Made by a program: the position numbers and the translations under genes
Shown here: positions 12,000 through 22,793 of the stretch, in pieces
How positions within the stretch are numbered: position 1 is the first letter of the stretch
Layout: each line of letters begins with the position of its first letter
Source: Delphinus delphis
Lineage: Eukaryota > Chordata > Mammalia > Artiodactyla > Delphinidae
DNA: 64,000 nt
Direction of reading: 5' to 3'
Assembly (NCBI RefSeq): GCF_949987515.2
Contig: NC_082688.1
Span: 76,078,731-76,142,730 of the forward strand
The notes under the pieces: generated by a model
Seen by the model: only the letters and a program-made list of their open reading frames with translations
Database searches by the model: none
What the model was told of the DNA's origin: nothing

Positions 12000-13298
12000 G
12001 GATATGTCTCTTTAGGCAAGGGAAAATAAAGCAAAAATAAACAAGGGGGACTATATCAAACTAAAAAGCTTTTGCATCATGAAGGAAACTATCAACAAAA
12101 TGAAAAGACCACCTCCTGAGTGGGAGAAGATATGGTGCAAGAAACATATCTGATAAGTATTAATAGTCAAAATATACAAAGGACTCATACAACCCCACAT
12201 CAAAAACATCAACAACTGGATAAAAAATGAGCAGAGGAACTGAATGGACATTTTCCCAAAGACATACAGATGGTAAACAGGCACATGAAAAAATGTTCAA
12301 CGTCACTCATCATCAGGGAAATGCAAATCAAAATGATAATGAGATATCACCTCACACCTGTCAGAATGGCTATTATCAAAAAAGACAGCAAATAACAAGT
12401 GTTGGCAAGGATGTGGAGAAAAGTCAATCTTGAGTGCACTGTTAGTGAAAATGTAAACTGGTGCAGCCACTATGGAAAATAGTGTGGAGATTACACAAAA
12501 ACTTAAAAATAGAACTACCATATGATCCAGCAATTCTACTCCTGGGTATTTGTCTAGAGAAAACAAAAGCACTAATTCAAAAAGATACATGCATACCAAT
12601 GTTCATAGCATCATTATTTACAATAGCAAAGATATGTAATCAACCTAAGTGTCCAATAACAGACAAATGGATAAAGAAGATGTGATATATATACAATGGA
12701 GTATTACTCAGCCATAAAAAGGATGAAATCTCACCATTTGCAACATTGATTGGCCTAGAGGGTATTATGCTAACTGATGTAAGTCAGACAGAGAAAGAAA
12801 AGTACTGTATGATTTCACTTATATGTGGAATCTAAAAACCAAAACGAATGAATGAACATAAAGAAACAGAGTTATTGCTACAGAGAACAAACAGCTGGTT
12901 ACCAGAGTATAGGTGGTGGGGGGAGGAGGGAAGTAGGTGAGGGAGATTAAGAGATACAAACTTCCAGTTGCAAAATAAATTAATCATGGGTATGAAATGT
13001 ACAGTGTGGGGAATACCGTCAGTAACTAAGTAATACCTTTGTGGTGACATATCATAACTAGACTTATCATGGTGATCATTTTGAAATGTATAGAAAACAA
13101 TCACTATGTTGTATAATAGGAACTAACACAGTGTTGTAGGTCAATCATACTTCAAAGACAAACAAACATACAAACAAAATCATAGAAAAAGAGATCAGAT
13201 TTGTGGTTACCAGAAGGGGGGAATGGGAGCAGGGGGGATTGGATGAAGTCATTCAAAATGTACTATAAACTTCCAGTTATAAAATATTTTTCTCTTTT

Positions 13299-13987
13299 AA
13301 TTTATATGCATTACTTTTTTCAACTGGCTACTAAGTTGTTAGGACATAAATATTATAAAGTTCTTTGGGCATAACTATTTGGTAACTGGAGTTGTTATAT
13401 ATTACTGAGACACTAAGGGCATCGTGAATCTAGAAAGTTTGGAAACTTTAGCGAATCTCATTAACTAGTACACATTAGCCTGCTAGAAGGCAAGAAGGAC
13501 CTCTTCAAGTATAGGGTAACCACGGCAGCCTAGTATCAAACTAACAGGCTTAGATCAAGTAGCGATTATAATTGAACTTGATCATGATTAATTATAAGGC
13601 GTTGAGATGTTCAAGTTTAATCCCTCTCAAATTCCATCACAAAACTGGGGGATTTTGAAGGATGCTTTTCTAAAGGAGACAAAGCTTGAATGGAGTCCTA
13701 GGTTGCAATGAACTCACCTCTGAATTTTGTACAATATTCTTTCACCAAAGCAAAGCCCTCTAGACTCTCATTGTTAAAACAAAACCACTAATATGGCATA
13801 TACACATGAATTTCTGAACATGATTCATTAAGTACAAAGTATTAAGCATAAAGTTTGAATGTTTCTGTGACTCTTGAGACTTTGCCAATTGCTCAATGGT
13901 GACAGTGGGGAAGAATTAGTTACAATGAATGTTTCCTAAACAAAAATAGCAAATGCCCCCATAATAATCATGACAATAATCACAATT
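13299..13987. other. Unique DNA, nothing recognised
   Basis: Moderately AT-rich sequence between the L1 and SINE C. No repeat family, long open frame or splice-flanked exon was noticed. Confidence 0.4.
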
Positions 13988-14001
13988 AAATATTATAACT
14001 T

Positions 14002-14315
14002 GGGCTTCCCTGGTGGCTCAGTGGTTGAGAGTCTGCCTGCTAATGCAGGGGACACAGGTTCGAGCCCTGGTCTGGGAAGATCCCACATGCCACGGAGCAA
14101 TTAGGCCCGTGAGCCACAATTACTGAGCCTGCGCATTTGGAGCCTGTGCTCCGCAACAAGAGAGGCCGCGATAGTGAGAGGCCCGTGCACCGCGATGAAG
14201 GGTGGCCCCGACTTGCCACAACTAGAGAAAGCCCTCGCACAAAAACGAAAACCCAACACAGCCATAAATAAAAAAATTAAAAAATAAATCATTGCTTTTG
14301 CAATGATATTTCTTA
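14002..14315 (+). mobile_element. CHR-type SINE, long variant, copy C
   Basis: The head is gggcttccctggtggctcag, with an intact B box ggttcgagccc. The body includes the long-variant 3' part (ctagagaaagccctcg, acacagccataaataaa). A 14-bp target-site duplication aaatattataactt occurs at 13988-14001 and 14316-14329. Between the A-rich tail and the right duplication lie 28 extra bases (14288-14315) containing a perfect hairpin, described under findings. Confidence 0.92.
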
Positions 14316-14329
14316 AAATATTATAACTT

Positions 14330-14744
14330 ATTTGATAAAGATCGATAGATGATAGCTATTTTAGACAAAGAAAATTACCATTAAATAACTTGGATACCTA
14401 ATGGCATCTTCCTCAGATTTCTGATTTATCAGAGTTACTTTTGTAGATGTGAAATATGAACTTCATATTGTTTTCTAAGGGCAAATTGATATTTCAGGAT
14501 ATACCATATTAACCTACAGTTATATTTAAAGAATAAAAATAAAAATTCCTACAAGGCATTTTATAAAATACATAACTTAGTAATTTAATTCAGCAAAAAT
14601 ATTAAACTTATTACAGGCTTTATTAGGTATTAAAAATATTCCTAACTGCTACCATTAAAGTCCCTTTCAATTTAGGAGACAATGGCAAGATAGGCACATT
14701 ATTATAGGTTCTCAGGTAAGTCATTTGAGTCAAAGATTAAAATC
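14330..14744. other. Unique AT-rich DNA
   Basis: No recognised repeat or gene. Confidence 0.4.
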
Positions 14745-14895
14745 CATAAGGGTAAGTGAACTTCAGAACCACCCATACACCCATCCATCCGTCTACCCAT
14801 TCATCCATCCATCCAATATTTACTTAGATTCTACTCTGTGCCAGACACTGAGTTATTCATTGAAGACAAGGTCCCTTCTGTCATTGAACTTTAAG
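14745..14895 (-). mobile_element. L2 3' end
   Basis: On the plus strand the segment reads as an inverted L2 tail: repeated catccatcc, then caatatttacttagattcta, ctgtgccagacactgag and a decayed gacaaggtcccttctgtcat. This is the usual reverse reading of the L2 3' end. Confidence 0.7.
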
Positions 14896-14944
14896 TCAAA
14901 TGCATGAATTTCTTGGTTAGATGTTAGAATAAGCTAGGTTACTA

Positions 14945-15087
14945 GGCTTGGAAAATCTCAGTCTCCAGGTCCCACTCTTGGGTTAATTAAAACAGAATCT
15001 GTAGAGTGCCACCCAGGCAGCAATATTGTTTTGTTAAAGGTGTGCAGTAATTCCAGTGTGCATCCAAGGTTGAGAAGCACTTGAGTG
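14945..15087 (+). mobile_element. MER5A (hAT-Charlie MITE)
   Basis: The segment matches the MER5A body in order: aatctcagtctccaggtccc, ttaaaacagaatctgtagag, ccaggcagcaatattgttt and catccaaggttgagaagcac. The left terminus is lost. Confidence 0.75.
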
Positions 15088-17495
15088 GGAAGACAAATAC
15101 TGACCGAGTAATTACAAATGTCCTGAGTGCTGAAGGTTACAACTGAGAAGTGGGAAGTCTTCTGCCCAGCTCAAGGATTTTTCCACTATATGTTGTTCCT
15201 CTCTTGAGGTAGCTAAACATTATTATTTATATAAATATCCCATTTAAAGGATTTGGATGTAAAGTATGACACTGATTCTCAACATACTGGAATACAGTAT
15301 TCTCAAATGCGTAAGTATTTTTCAAGCCTCTAGGTAAATAAATCATAGGATTATTAGTATAGTGAATATAAGCTAAGGCTGTAATCTGAAAGAGAAATCT
15401 TTCCACAAAAAGGCAAATATTACATGTTGTTCACATCCTAAGAGTTCTGATTCAAATGGTTAAGATGCATCATGCTTTTTCAAACATATAGGCTTTGTTT
15501 TTCACTGCATATGTACCAATAGGCTTAGGAAATACAAGGATGTCCCATGTTGATGTTCATTATCATGAATTTTGTTTTATTTTATGGCCAATATGCAGAT
15601 AAGTTTAGCTTATTACTTAAGAAATATAAAGCAAATGTGACATAAGCCCATAAACATTTCACAATACTTCCTATGGCTATAAAATTACATATCCAAATGA
15701 TTGCGTGTTGGCTTTAGAAATTCTAAAACTTCAGAAAACTAAATGCAGTTTTCCTTTTAAATTCTTTCAAGTCATAAATGCAGACATTTTCAAACAGTAG
15801 CATTTACAATGGAATGTCAAAACTCCTGCTTAAAACAAACACGGTGCAATGAGTTTTTAAAACAATACTTTGCAAACTACTTTTTGTCACTTTAAATATC
15901 TTAAACCCCCAGAATATAATAAAATGACACGATATAAAATTATCCCTTTGTTTGACCAAACAGCAAATGAATTATAAAAGTAGGTTTCTTACAGCTATTT
16001 TTAAAATATTTGTCCTGCTACATATAAATTCATATTGAAAACTCTCTTTTAATACATCTTCACATCTATCATCTCCTGATTCACAATAAATTTGATACAA
16101 GGTATATTGTTGTCAGCAGCTAAAAGCAGCAAAATAGAATCTAATGATACCATGTAAAAAATGAAATGCCAACTGAAACATGAGCAGCTTCCTGGTTTGT
16201 GTTGTTGAATTTGTACTGTGAACAGGAGCCATTGGAATGCAGCAGCTCTGACCATGATTTAAGTCACATCCTAAAAAAAACGTGCTCACTTATCAATGGT
16301 GCCAACAGACTTACCCAAGAAATGCTGAAGCCACCTCTAATAGAAAGAGAAACTCATTCTAACTTTAGCCTAGAGGACGCTGATCTTTTAAACACATCAG
16401 TCCAATGGATAGACATCTATAATTCTACTTGCCTGTCTTTATACTTCGTCTATTATTTTCTTATTATTCAGGATTCATTACAAAACTCAAACCTCAAATG
16501 TATCTCTGTGTGTGTATGTATGTATATGGGTGTGTGTTGTTCTGGAAAAGTTACCTTTTCCAAAATAGTATTTGGCCCCTAAGGTAAACTACTAAATATT
16601 TTTTTAGTAAACTACTAAATATTCTCTTCCTAAATGTACTAGACAACAGATGAAACATACATCTATTTCCACTTCTGAAGTAACAAAAGGTTTCTTGAAG
16701 AGAATAAGCGAAGATGGGTCTGAAAAATTATATATGGACCCTTTCTCCCCCCATGGATGGATGGAGGTCCCTAGAGAGCTCTGTATACTCCTCTGAAACT
16801 TGGTTCTGCATGCTGATCAGCCAGCTCCAGGAGGGTTCTCAGTGAAGGATCGAAACCATAGGCTAAGAAAGACTGGTTTTGTGTAGTTTCAGCACGTAAT
16901 ACTCACACTGTACTCTGAGGAACGTGGCCTGCATAAAGGCATGTGTATGTGCGCATGAAGAGAAAACATCTATTACCAGAGCTTTAATGTATTGCCACAA
17001 GCCTGAGTACCATTATGCAACACAAATGTGCAAGAAAATCTTTACTGGTCAGGTGAACCTGGCCTGGGAGAGAGTGATAAATATGAACTGAGTGATTACG
17101 TGATAGAAAGCAGATTTGCAGGAAATTGCAATGGCGTTTCGAGTGTTTAGTTAGATGTTTAATCACTTCTAGTGTCTGTAAAGAGCTATTGATTTAGCCG
17201 TAGATGATGGAATTATCTCTGAAAGAAAGCAATCATAAACCCCTCATCCTTGTACTGGTTAAAGTGACTTAACTGTAATACATCTGTCATGAAGATATTT
17301 GTTTCTGGCTATTATAAACTAAATATGCATCAAAGTGGTCCAATGATACTACAGATTTATGGGTTAAAACAAATTACTGAATATCATACTTGTTTCTCTA
17401 GTTCCCATTAGAGTTCATTTCTCAATCATTTCTCTTTAGCTCCTTTGAAAGACACAGCCTCCCAGGTCTTTAGACCCAGACCCAAGGCACATTAT
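15088..17495. other. Unique DNA, no gene seen
   Basis: About 2.4 kb with no convincing repeats except a tandem duplication at 16584-16623 (gtaaactactaaatatt twice, period 23) and a short TGTA-rich patch at about 16502-16535. The 127-codon plus frame at 16199-16582 has no motif, no recognised homology and no exon boundaries, so it is not called. Confidence 0.45.
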
Positions 17496-17690
17496 GAACA
17501 CTTGCTACACATGAGGTATTTTAACACACATGCACTCAGTCCATGCCACTCACTGATTAGATATGATACTTCTTTTGCAGCTATACAAACTGTTCATGAG
17601 AAAGTTGAGTAAGTTGAATAAGTCACTCAGCTAGTTGTTGGCAGCAGAGACAAAAACCCAGGTCTGTTTTATCATAAAACTGATGTTTTT
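17496..17690 (-). mobile_element. MIR
   Basis: On the plus strand it shows the inverted MIR core: decayed gagtaagttgaataagtcac, tcagctagttgttggcagca and gagacaaaaacccaggtctg. The 5' part is very diverged. Confidence 0.6.
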
Positions 17691-17896
17691 ATCTACTACA
17701 CTATGCAATTGTTTCTTCATGGAAAATAATTTTAGGCTAGACAAGAACTTCCACATTCAAAAGCAAAATGCTAGAGCTGTAAGACAATTTGGAAATCCTT
17801 TAATCAAATGGCCTCTGACTAGAGTTATCTCTTGTACCACATCCTAAGTAATAATCACCCAGTCTCTGCCTGAATTACCCCGGTGACAGGTAGTCA

Positions 17897-17952
17897 TTAC
17901 TCCACTGTTTGTCAGTTTTGTTTTGTTTTTTTGGTGTTACTCCACTGTTTGT
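17897..17952. repeat. 16-bp direct repeat around a T-rich insert
   Basis: ttactccactgtttgt occurs exactly at 17897-17912 and 17937-17952, with a 24-base T-rich segment between. This is either a local tandem duplication or a target-site duplication around an almost pure A-tail insertion in minus orientation. Confidence 0.85.
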
Positions 17953-17956
17953 GAGG

Positions 17957-18250
17957 TTTTTTTTTTTTTTTTTTTTTTTGGTGGGACACACTATGTCCGT
18001 TTATTAAAAAACAATATTTCCAACAACAACAAACCCTCCATGTTTCCAAATTTGACCTACAAACTCACTGCAATAATGGTCAATGAGCCAACATATAATT
18101 TGGATATTACAAAAGCAATTTTATAATTGATTTGGTAATACAGAGATACAAGAATAGCTTAGGACCATGGAGACTTTTAACAAAATGGCTCGAGTGTTTC
18201 CCCAACCAGATTTTAAACTACAACATTTTGGGCTATGTGACAAAATTAAA
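17957..18250 (-). pseudogene. Probable processed retrocopy (3' UTR only)
   Basis: On the minus strand the segment ends in a run of 23 A (plus-strand T at 17957-17979). An aataaa signal (complement of 18000-18005) lies 20 bases before the tail, the correct spacing for a genuine mRNA 3' end. The preceding ~240 bases resemble no SINE, LINE or LTR I know, contain no long open frame and look like the 3' UTR of a host mRNA, so this would be a 5'-truncated processed copy. The parent gene was not recognised, and the 5' limit and right-hand target-site duplication were not found. Confidence 0.5.
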
Positions 18251-19509
18251 AAAAAAAAAGCACTCTGATTATATATAACACTAGCATGTACTTAGAGACT
18301 GCTCTAATTATCAGAAAGCTCACTCTTCTATTGAGCTGAAATATTTCTCCCAGAAGCTCTTACTACTGGATCCTATCTCTAACCTCTGGAGAAACAATGG
18401 ATGAGTTTACTTTCTCTTCAACTGAGTGATGACATTATATCTTGAACAAAAATATGGAAGGAGGGGATAAAAACTACTCCAAGAATTTTAAAAGTGCTAA
18501 CTTTGAAGACAAATTGTTAATTACTTTCTAAAATATCCATATCTAGGCTCCTATGTGATTAATTTCCCTTAGTGGTCAAAACAGACAAAGTCTATTAAGC
18601 CTTCTAATGTATAGCTCTTTCAAGCTTGCAAAGTGAGTTGAACTTACTTATCCTATAGGCTTTAAATTAATAGTCTGTAAAATGGGGACAATTGCAAAAT
18701 ACAGTCTGTTACTGGTTAAACCTCTAGAAGTCTTTCAGCTACATAAGTAAAGCAAAAAAAATCAATAAATCAATATTTTACTTTGAGGGACAGCTACTCC
18801 TTGGTCTTCTCAAAGATATAACTTCATTACATGGTATATGCTGTGATGAATTTAGAAGAACAAATATTAACTGTTAGAAGTACTATGGAAACACGTATCA
18901 CAGACATGCTGGTTTTGGCATCTAACAAATATTCACCCCCAAATAGAATCTTAAATGTGCTGTGTTTTAAAAGTGAGACATCTCTTTGATTATAAACTAT
19001 TATAACCATTTAATATAAGCAAGAATTGGGGTGCAGACAATCATATAGCAGCATTTTCATTTTAGATAATGATATTTTTTACTCTGAACAAATGAACTGC
19101 ATAAATGCAGTAGATGATATTTCAATCAATAATGAAGTATCATTTGTCTTGTGTTTTACAGCATCACTCACAGACAGGTTCAGTGCTAGTTATAATTTCC
19201 AGTAATGTTTTTAAAAAGACGTTGAGTAGAAAAGAGTGGGGAACGAGGATGGGGAACAAGTGCAGCAAGGATTCTCTAAGTTTTGTGCATGATTTTTTCA
19301 CTAATTGTTCCCAGCAACCATTATGGAATCAAGTTATATTAGCTATATCAATTAAATTAATTATTTATATGAAGTAAATAAACTAAGAAATTAAAGTATA
19401 TTGTCTATGAATTCCTTGGACACAAAAGAGTAACTTAATTAAAGCCTTTAACATTTGGAGGTATTTTTTTTTTGGAGGTATTTTTATTAATGTTTTAAAA
19501 TCTCAACTA
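18251..19509. other. Unique DNA, nothing recognised
   Basis: AT-rich. It contains a small duplication of tggaggtattttt at about 19457-19492 near its right side. The open frame at 19114-19377 (87 codons) has no motif. Confidence 0.4.
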
Positions 19510-19510
19510 A

Positions 19511-19631
19511 TTTCATAAAAAGGCTATCTTCAGAGTAATTCATTTCCCTCTCCAAAAAAAAGGTTAGGATTACGGTTAGGGATAGAGATGAAGACTAAAT
19601 GAATTACTCTGAATGTATCCTTTTTATGAAA
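19511..19631. repeat. 35-bp inverted repeat with 51-nt loop
   Basis: The left arm 19511-19545 and right arm 19597-19631 are complementary at 32 of 35 positions; mismatches cluster in the middle. The loop contains ggttaggattacggttaggg, which is three near-units of the vertebrate telomere repeat. The structure could be a small MITE, a palindromic insertion or a folded transcript. No terminal inverted repeat family was recognised. Confidence 0.85.
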
Positions 19632-19709
19632 GGAGACTAGACTATTAAAACTACATCAAAACCATTTTCCTCTTTTTAGCTTGAAAAACAGAATAGTAAT
19701 AACTATAAT

Positions 19710-19922
19710 AGTAAAAGTTATTGAACTCTTACTTTGTGCCAGGCACTAGTTTAATTGATTTGCATTAATTAACTCATTTAATCCCCACAACAACCCTGTG
19801 TGGAAGGTATTATTATTATCTCCGGTTTTAGATGAAAAAAACTGAGACATATGAAGTTAAATTACTTTTCCAGGGTCACTACTAGGAAGTGAATTCCAAT
19901 CCAGGCAGCCTGGTCCCCAGGT
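19710..19922 (-). mobile_element. MIR, nearly full length
   Basis: The plus strand shows the reverse reading of MIR in full order: ctttgtgccaggcactag, taactcatttaatccccaca, tattattatctccggtttta, aaactgagacatatgaag and gaattccaatccaggcagcc. It is one of the best-preserved MIR copies in the window. Confidence 0.88.
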
Positions 19923-19995
19923 TCACCTCAGCCACAAAGCAATATCTCTTGTCATCTATGACAGTACCTAACTCATAGCAGATTCTAAATCATTA

Positions 19996-20210
19996 CTTTT
20001 TTTTTTTTTTTTTTTTTGGCGGTACGCGGGCCTCTCCCTGTTGTGGCCTCTCCCGTTGCGGAGAACAGGCTCCGGACGCGCAGGCTCAGCGGCCATGGCT
20101 CACGGGCCCAGTCGCTCCGCGGCATGTGGGATCTTCCCGGACTGGGGCACGAACCCGCGCCCCCTGCATCGGCAGGCGGACTCGCAACCACTGCACCACC
20201 AGGGAAGCCC
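19996..20210 (-). mobile_element. CHR-type SINE, copy D (young)
   Basis: The plus strand starts with poly(T), then gcggtacgcgggcctctccc, and ends at ccaccagggaagccc. CpG sites are largely retained, which suggests a recent insertion. A duplication ctaaatcatta occurs at 19985-19995 and 20210-20220. Head, B box and tail order fit a complete short-variant copy. The open frames on both strands belong to the SINE. Confidence 0.95.
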
Positions 20211-20419
20211 TAAATCATTAGTTTTTAACTGCTCAGTCAGGAGTGGAAATAATAGTTCACCAGATACTGTGACAGCATGTGATGAAATGTAACCAAGCCC
20301 TATTCCACGGGTTTCGGGAGGCGAGCAATGTAGCAAAGCAGCTCAGAATTCACAGATGCACCTTGCAGTTTTTACTCGGACAAAGGAGAGAGCTAAGGGG
20401 GCCCACAACACCTGCATCA

Positions 20420-20605
20420 AGTTCATGGGCCACAGGCAGAACATGTAACCTCTTTGTGCTTTAGTTTCCTCATTTATAATATGAGGAAGATGCTGACGAA
20501 TGTGGTGGAGGTGGTGATACCCGTGCCATCCGGCTGATGTGAAGACGACATGCCTGGCACAAAAGTACACCCTCCACAGGTCTTGGGTATTATTGTCACT
20601 ACTAC
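20420..20605 (+). mobile_element. MIR
   Basis: The order is taacctctttgtgctttag, tttcctcatttataatatga, a diverged middle and cctggcacaaaagtac, with a tattattgtcac end. Forward MIR orientation. Confidence 0.75.
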
Positions 20606-21774
20606 AGCCCAGCTTCTTTAGGTGACTCTCTTCTTAGTACACAACTTGCTCAAGGCTAAGAAGTTTTTTTATCCATTCAAAAAAGAGGTTATTTGGGCTG
20701 ATTTGCCTGTCTTGTAAAGACTGAATCCAATGCTGCAAAAGGGGAATCTGCGTGATCTGTTCGTTTTCATTAGCTGTTGTCAAGGCTTGCTAATTCCAGA
20801 TTGTTCTGTGACACTAGGGAGAGAGAGAGGAGAATCGCAGAATGCGAATTTTCATATGCTAGATGCCCTTGAAAATCAGCAATTCTGTTGCCTGTATCCT
20901 CTACCTAACCCAAAACTTTACTTCCAAAAGCAGGGACTGAGGGAGGCCATCTCCTGCACCTCTGCACAATGGTTGGCTTGAATAGGGGGCGAGCAAAGTG
21001 CTCTCTGCCATGCAAGGTGGGGGTGAACTGGGGAACAAGTCCCCCAGATTCTCACAGTTCTGAAAGCCAGTCACAGCTGCCTCATTCTTTCATCTCAGCC
21101 CTCACAAGGAGGTACACAGCAAATAGATTCTGGGCATAAGCTGTCCACAGGAAACTAGATTCTCTCCAAGGGATACCTCCTTCCATATAGCACAATTTCT
21201 GGATCAAATTAACATCAACCCTTACTATTGCGAAATGCAAAACAAACTGAAAACACATCGATCCCAGAGTAACACCCTCTCCCCTAGACCCACTCACACC
21301 TGCCCTAACCCTGGCTCTGAGATTCCAAAAATATATGAAACAATTCATTTTCTAACTATACTCCCTGTACAATCAGAAATACATTTTTTTCATGATGCTC
21401 TTTTCATCTCAATCACTTCCATTTGGGTGACAGAATGCAAACAGATTTATGGAGCATGCTGCAAAATTAATATCTAAAAGAGAAATAATACATAGTTGCT
21501 TTTTTCCCTATGTCCCTTTAGGATCTACAGGAGAAAAGGCATGATGCGTTCACAATGCATATAGTTATAAAATGAAGATATTGAGACACTGAGCCTTTTC
21601 AGCAAAGGCTGACGGTAATGCACAATGCTTGTTTAGCCTAACTGCTTGACTTCGCAGGCACACTTCCCTCTTAGAATGAATGTTCTGTATGGTGATGACC
21701 TTTCAAAACTGGCCCACAAGCATTGGTTCACTCCAGGAGCGGAGGCAGTGAGGTACATGAGTGCAGACACCTAG
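20606..21774. other. Unique DNA, no gene seen
   Basis: Less AT-rich than average for the window. Several open frames of 80-88 codons occur on both strands (for example 20730-20981 and 21082-21348), but none has a motif, recognised homology or exon-like boundaries. Confidence 0.4.
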
Positions 21775-21985
21775 GTATAAATTCTGCTTCTGTAATTTGC
21801 TACTCATGTGGATTGAGGTGAATTATTTAATTTCTCTCAGCTTCAGGAAGATCACCTATAAAGCACACGCACTAAAATTTTTCTCCTAGCGTTCTAGAAG
21901 AGATTGTAGCCGTAACCTACTTAGCACAAAATTTAGCACATGATATGAGCTCACAAAATGGTGATCAATAATGTAACTACTAAAT
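21775..21985 (+). mobile_element. MIR
   Basis: Decayed forward MIR: tgtaatttgctactcatgtg, gaattatttaatttctctca, gcttcaggaag and a 3' part cttagcacaaaatttagcac followed by a decayed caat. Confidence 0.6.
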
Positions 21986-22690
21986 AGTGCATAAAATTTA
22001 TGATTTTAACTATAACTAGCTACTAAGTAGGGCAATGTTTTTTGTTAAAATGGGAAAACATGAATTTCAAGGTTCACTTTCATATGTTAGAGCATCACTC
22101 CTTTAACATGGCAACAAGGGAAAGGCTTTATCGTTTATGATAACCCTAGACTTTGGTTTCAGTAGAGGTAGTTGGGGAATAGAAGAGCAGGGGGTACACC
22201 AAGTAGCAAGTAACTCTGCAAAGTACTATCTTCCCTGTGTAGTGTGGTAGTTTACAAAGCTTGCTACACAAACTGGTTGCCCACCTCCACTGGCTTTCTA
22301 GGATCATTGTTTATTTAAAAAAATTCAAATGAACCTGCTCCAAAACTTCTTTCTACACGATCTGAGAAGTCTAGTGCCTTCCAGGTTTTTGAGGGTATTA
22401 GAGGTGCACATATTCTCCCGTCCTTCCCTCTATGTTTCCTATTCCCTCACACAATCTCACCCATGAATGCTGTTTGCTTGCAGTTTTGCTTCTCCCCGTC
22501 CACCACCATGCTGGCTACTACTTCACATTCCTCATTCCTAAGTATGATTTCCAAACACAATCAGAATATATAGAGATAAGCTAGTGGGGTGCTGGAGGTA
22601 GAGATATAGGATGGCACAAAACCAACCAGATTTAAATATTAGACACCTTAGTTTAAACTTCTTTTTCCTATGGGCAATGTGCTATGGTTT
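21986..22690. other. Unique DNA, nothing recognised
   Basis: No repeat family or gene seen. Confidence 0.4.
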
Positions 22691-22696
22691 TTTCTA

Positions 22697-22793
22697 TCCT
22701 GTCTTACCCTATCCTATCCTGTCCTATCCTACCCTATCCTGTTCTGTCCTGTCCTGTCCTGTTTTGTACTATCTTATCCTATCCTATCCATTC
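22697..22793. repeat. (TATCC/TGTCC)n pentanucleotide repeat
   Basis: About 20 imperfect 5-base units alternating tatcc, tgtcc and taccc. It abuts the 5' edge of the L1 fragment that follows. Confidence 0.92.

Larger units (their letters stand above)
8358..12830 (+). pseudogene. L1 ORF2 remnant (endonuclease and RT, broken)
   Basis: ORF2p normally carries an AP-type endonuclease, reverse transcriptase and a C-terminal cysteine region. The start ATG at 8358 is followed by the canonical MAISTHLSTITLNVNRLNAP, but stops appear within about 40 codons. RT pieces are visible at 10685-10948 (NHMIISGDEEKTFDKIQHPF). The RT catalytic box reads LADEMI near 11021-11035, where L1 normally has FADDMI, so one catalytic Asp has become Glu. 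The post-RT block is at 11509-11760 and the C-terminal region runs to about 12830. A T15 run at 11985-11999 and three insertions add further breaks. Confidence 0.8.
6241..13281 (+). mobile_element. Near full-length L1 body (5' UTR to 3' UTR)
   Basis: The parts are in order: GC-richer 5' UTR about 6241-7000, ORF1 remnant to 7884, intergenic spacer 7885-8357, ORF2 from ATG 8358 to about 12830, then 3' UTR to 13281. The 5' UTR has repeated ccagcaggccaacacc-like blocks, typical of older L1 promoters. It is interrupted by a CHR SINE at 8623-8824, a longer CHR SINE at 9438-9822 and a short L1 tail at 11223-11302. All protein frames are broken. The copy predates those insertions and is an inactive fossil. 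Confidence 0.85.
5944..13298. mobile_element. Single L1 insertion with 5' inversion and TSDs
   Basis: The two pieces below are read as one retrotransposition event. The minus-strand 3' UTR end (5960-6240) starts, in its own orientation, at the consensus point where the plus-strand piece (6241-13281) stops. Both belong to the same long L1MA-type 3' UTR that has a second ggttaccag block. The whole unit is bracketed by near-identical sequence, aaatattttttctttt at 5944-5959 and aaatatttttctctttt at 13282-13298, the expected place for a target-site duplication. The TSD call is tentative because the motif is low-complexity. Confidence 0.6.

Noticed and set aside
14002..14080. tRNA gene (A and B box like sequence)
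   Set aside because: The tRNA-like head belongs to the CHR SINE. No intact cloverleaf or anticodon arm was apparent.
16199..16582. 127-codon plus frame in unique DNA
   Set aside because: No motif, recognised homology, start context or splice boundaries. One frame of this length is not surprising in 64 kb.
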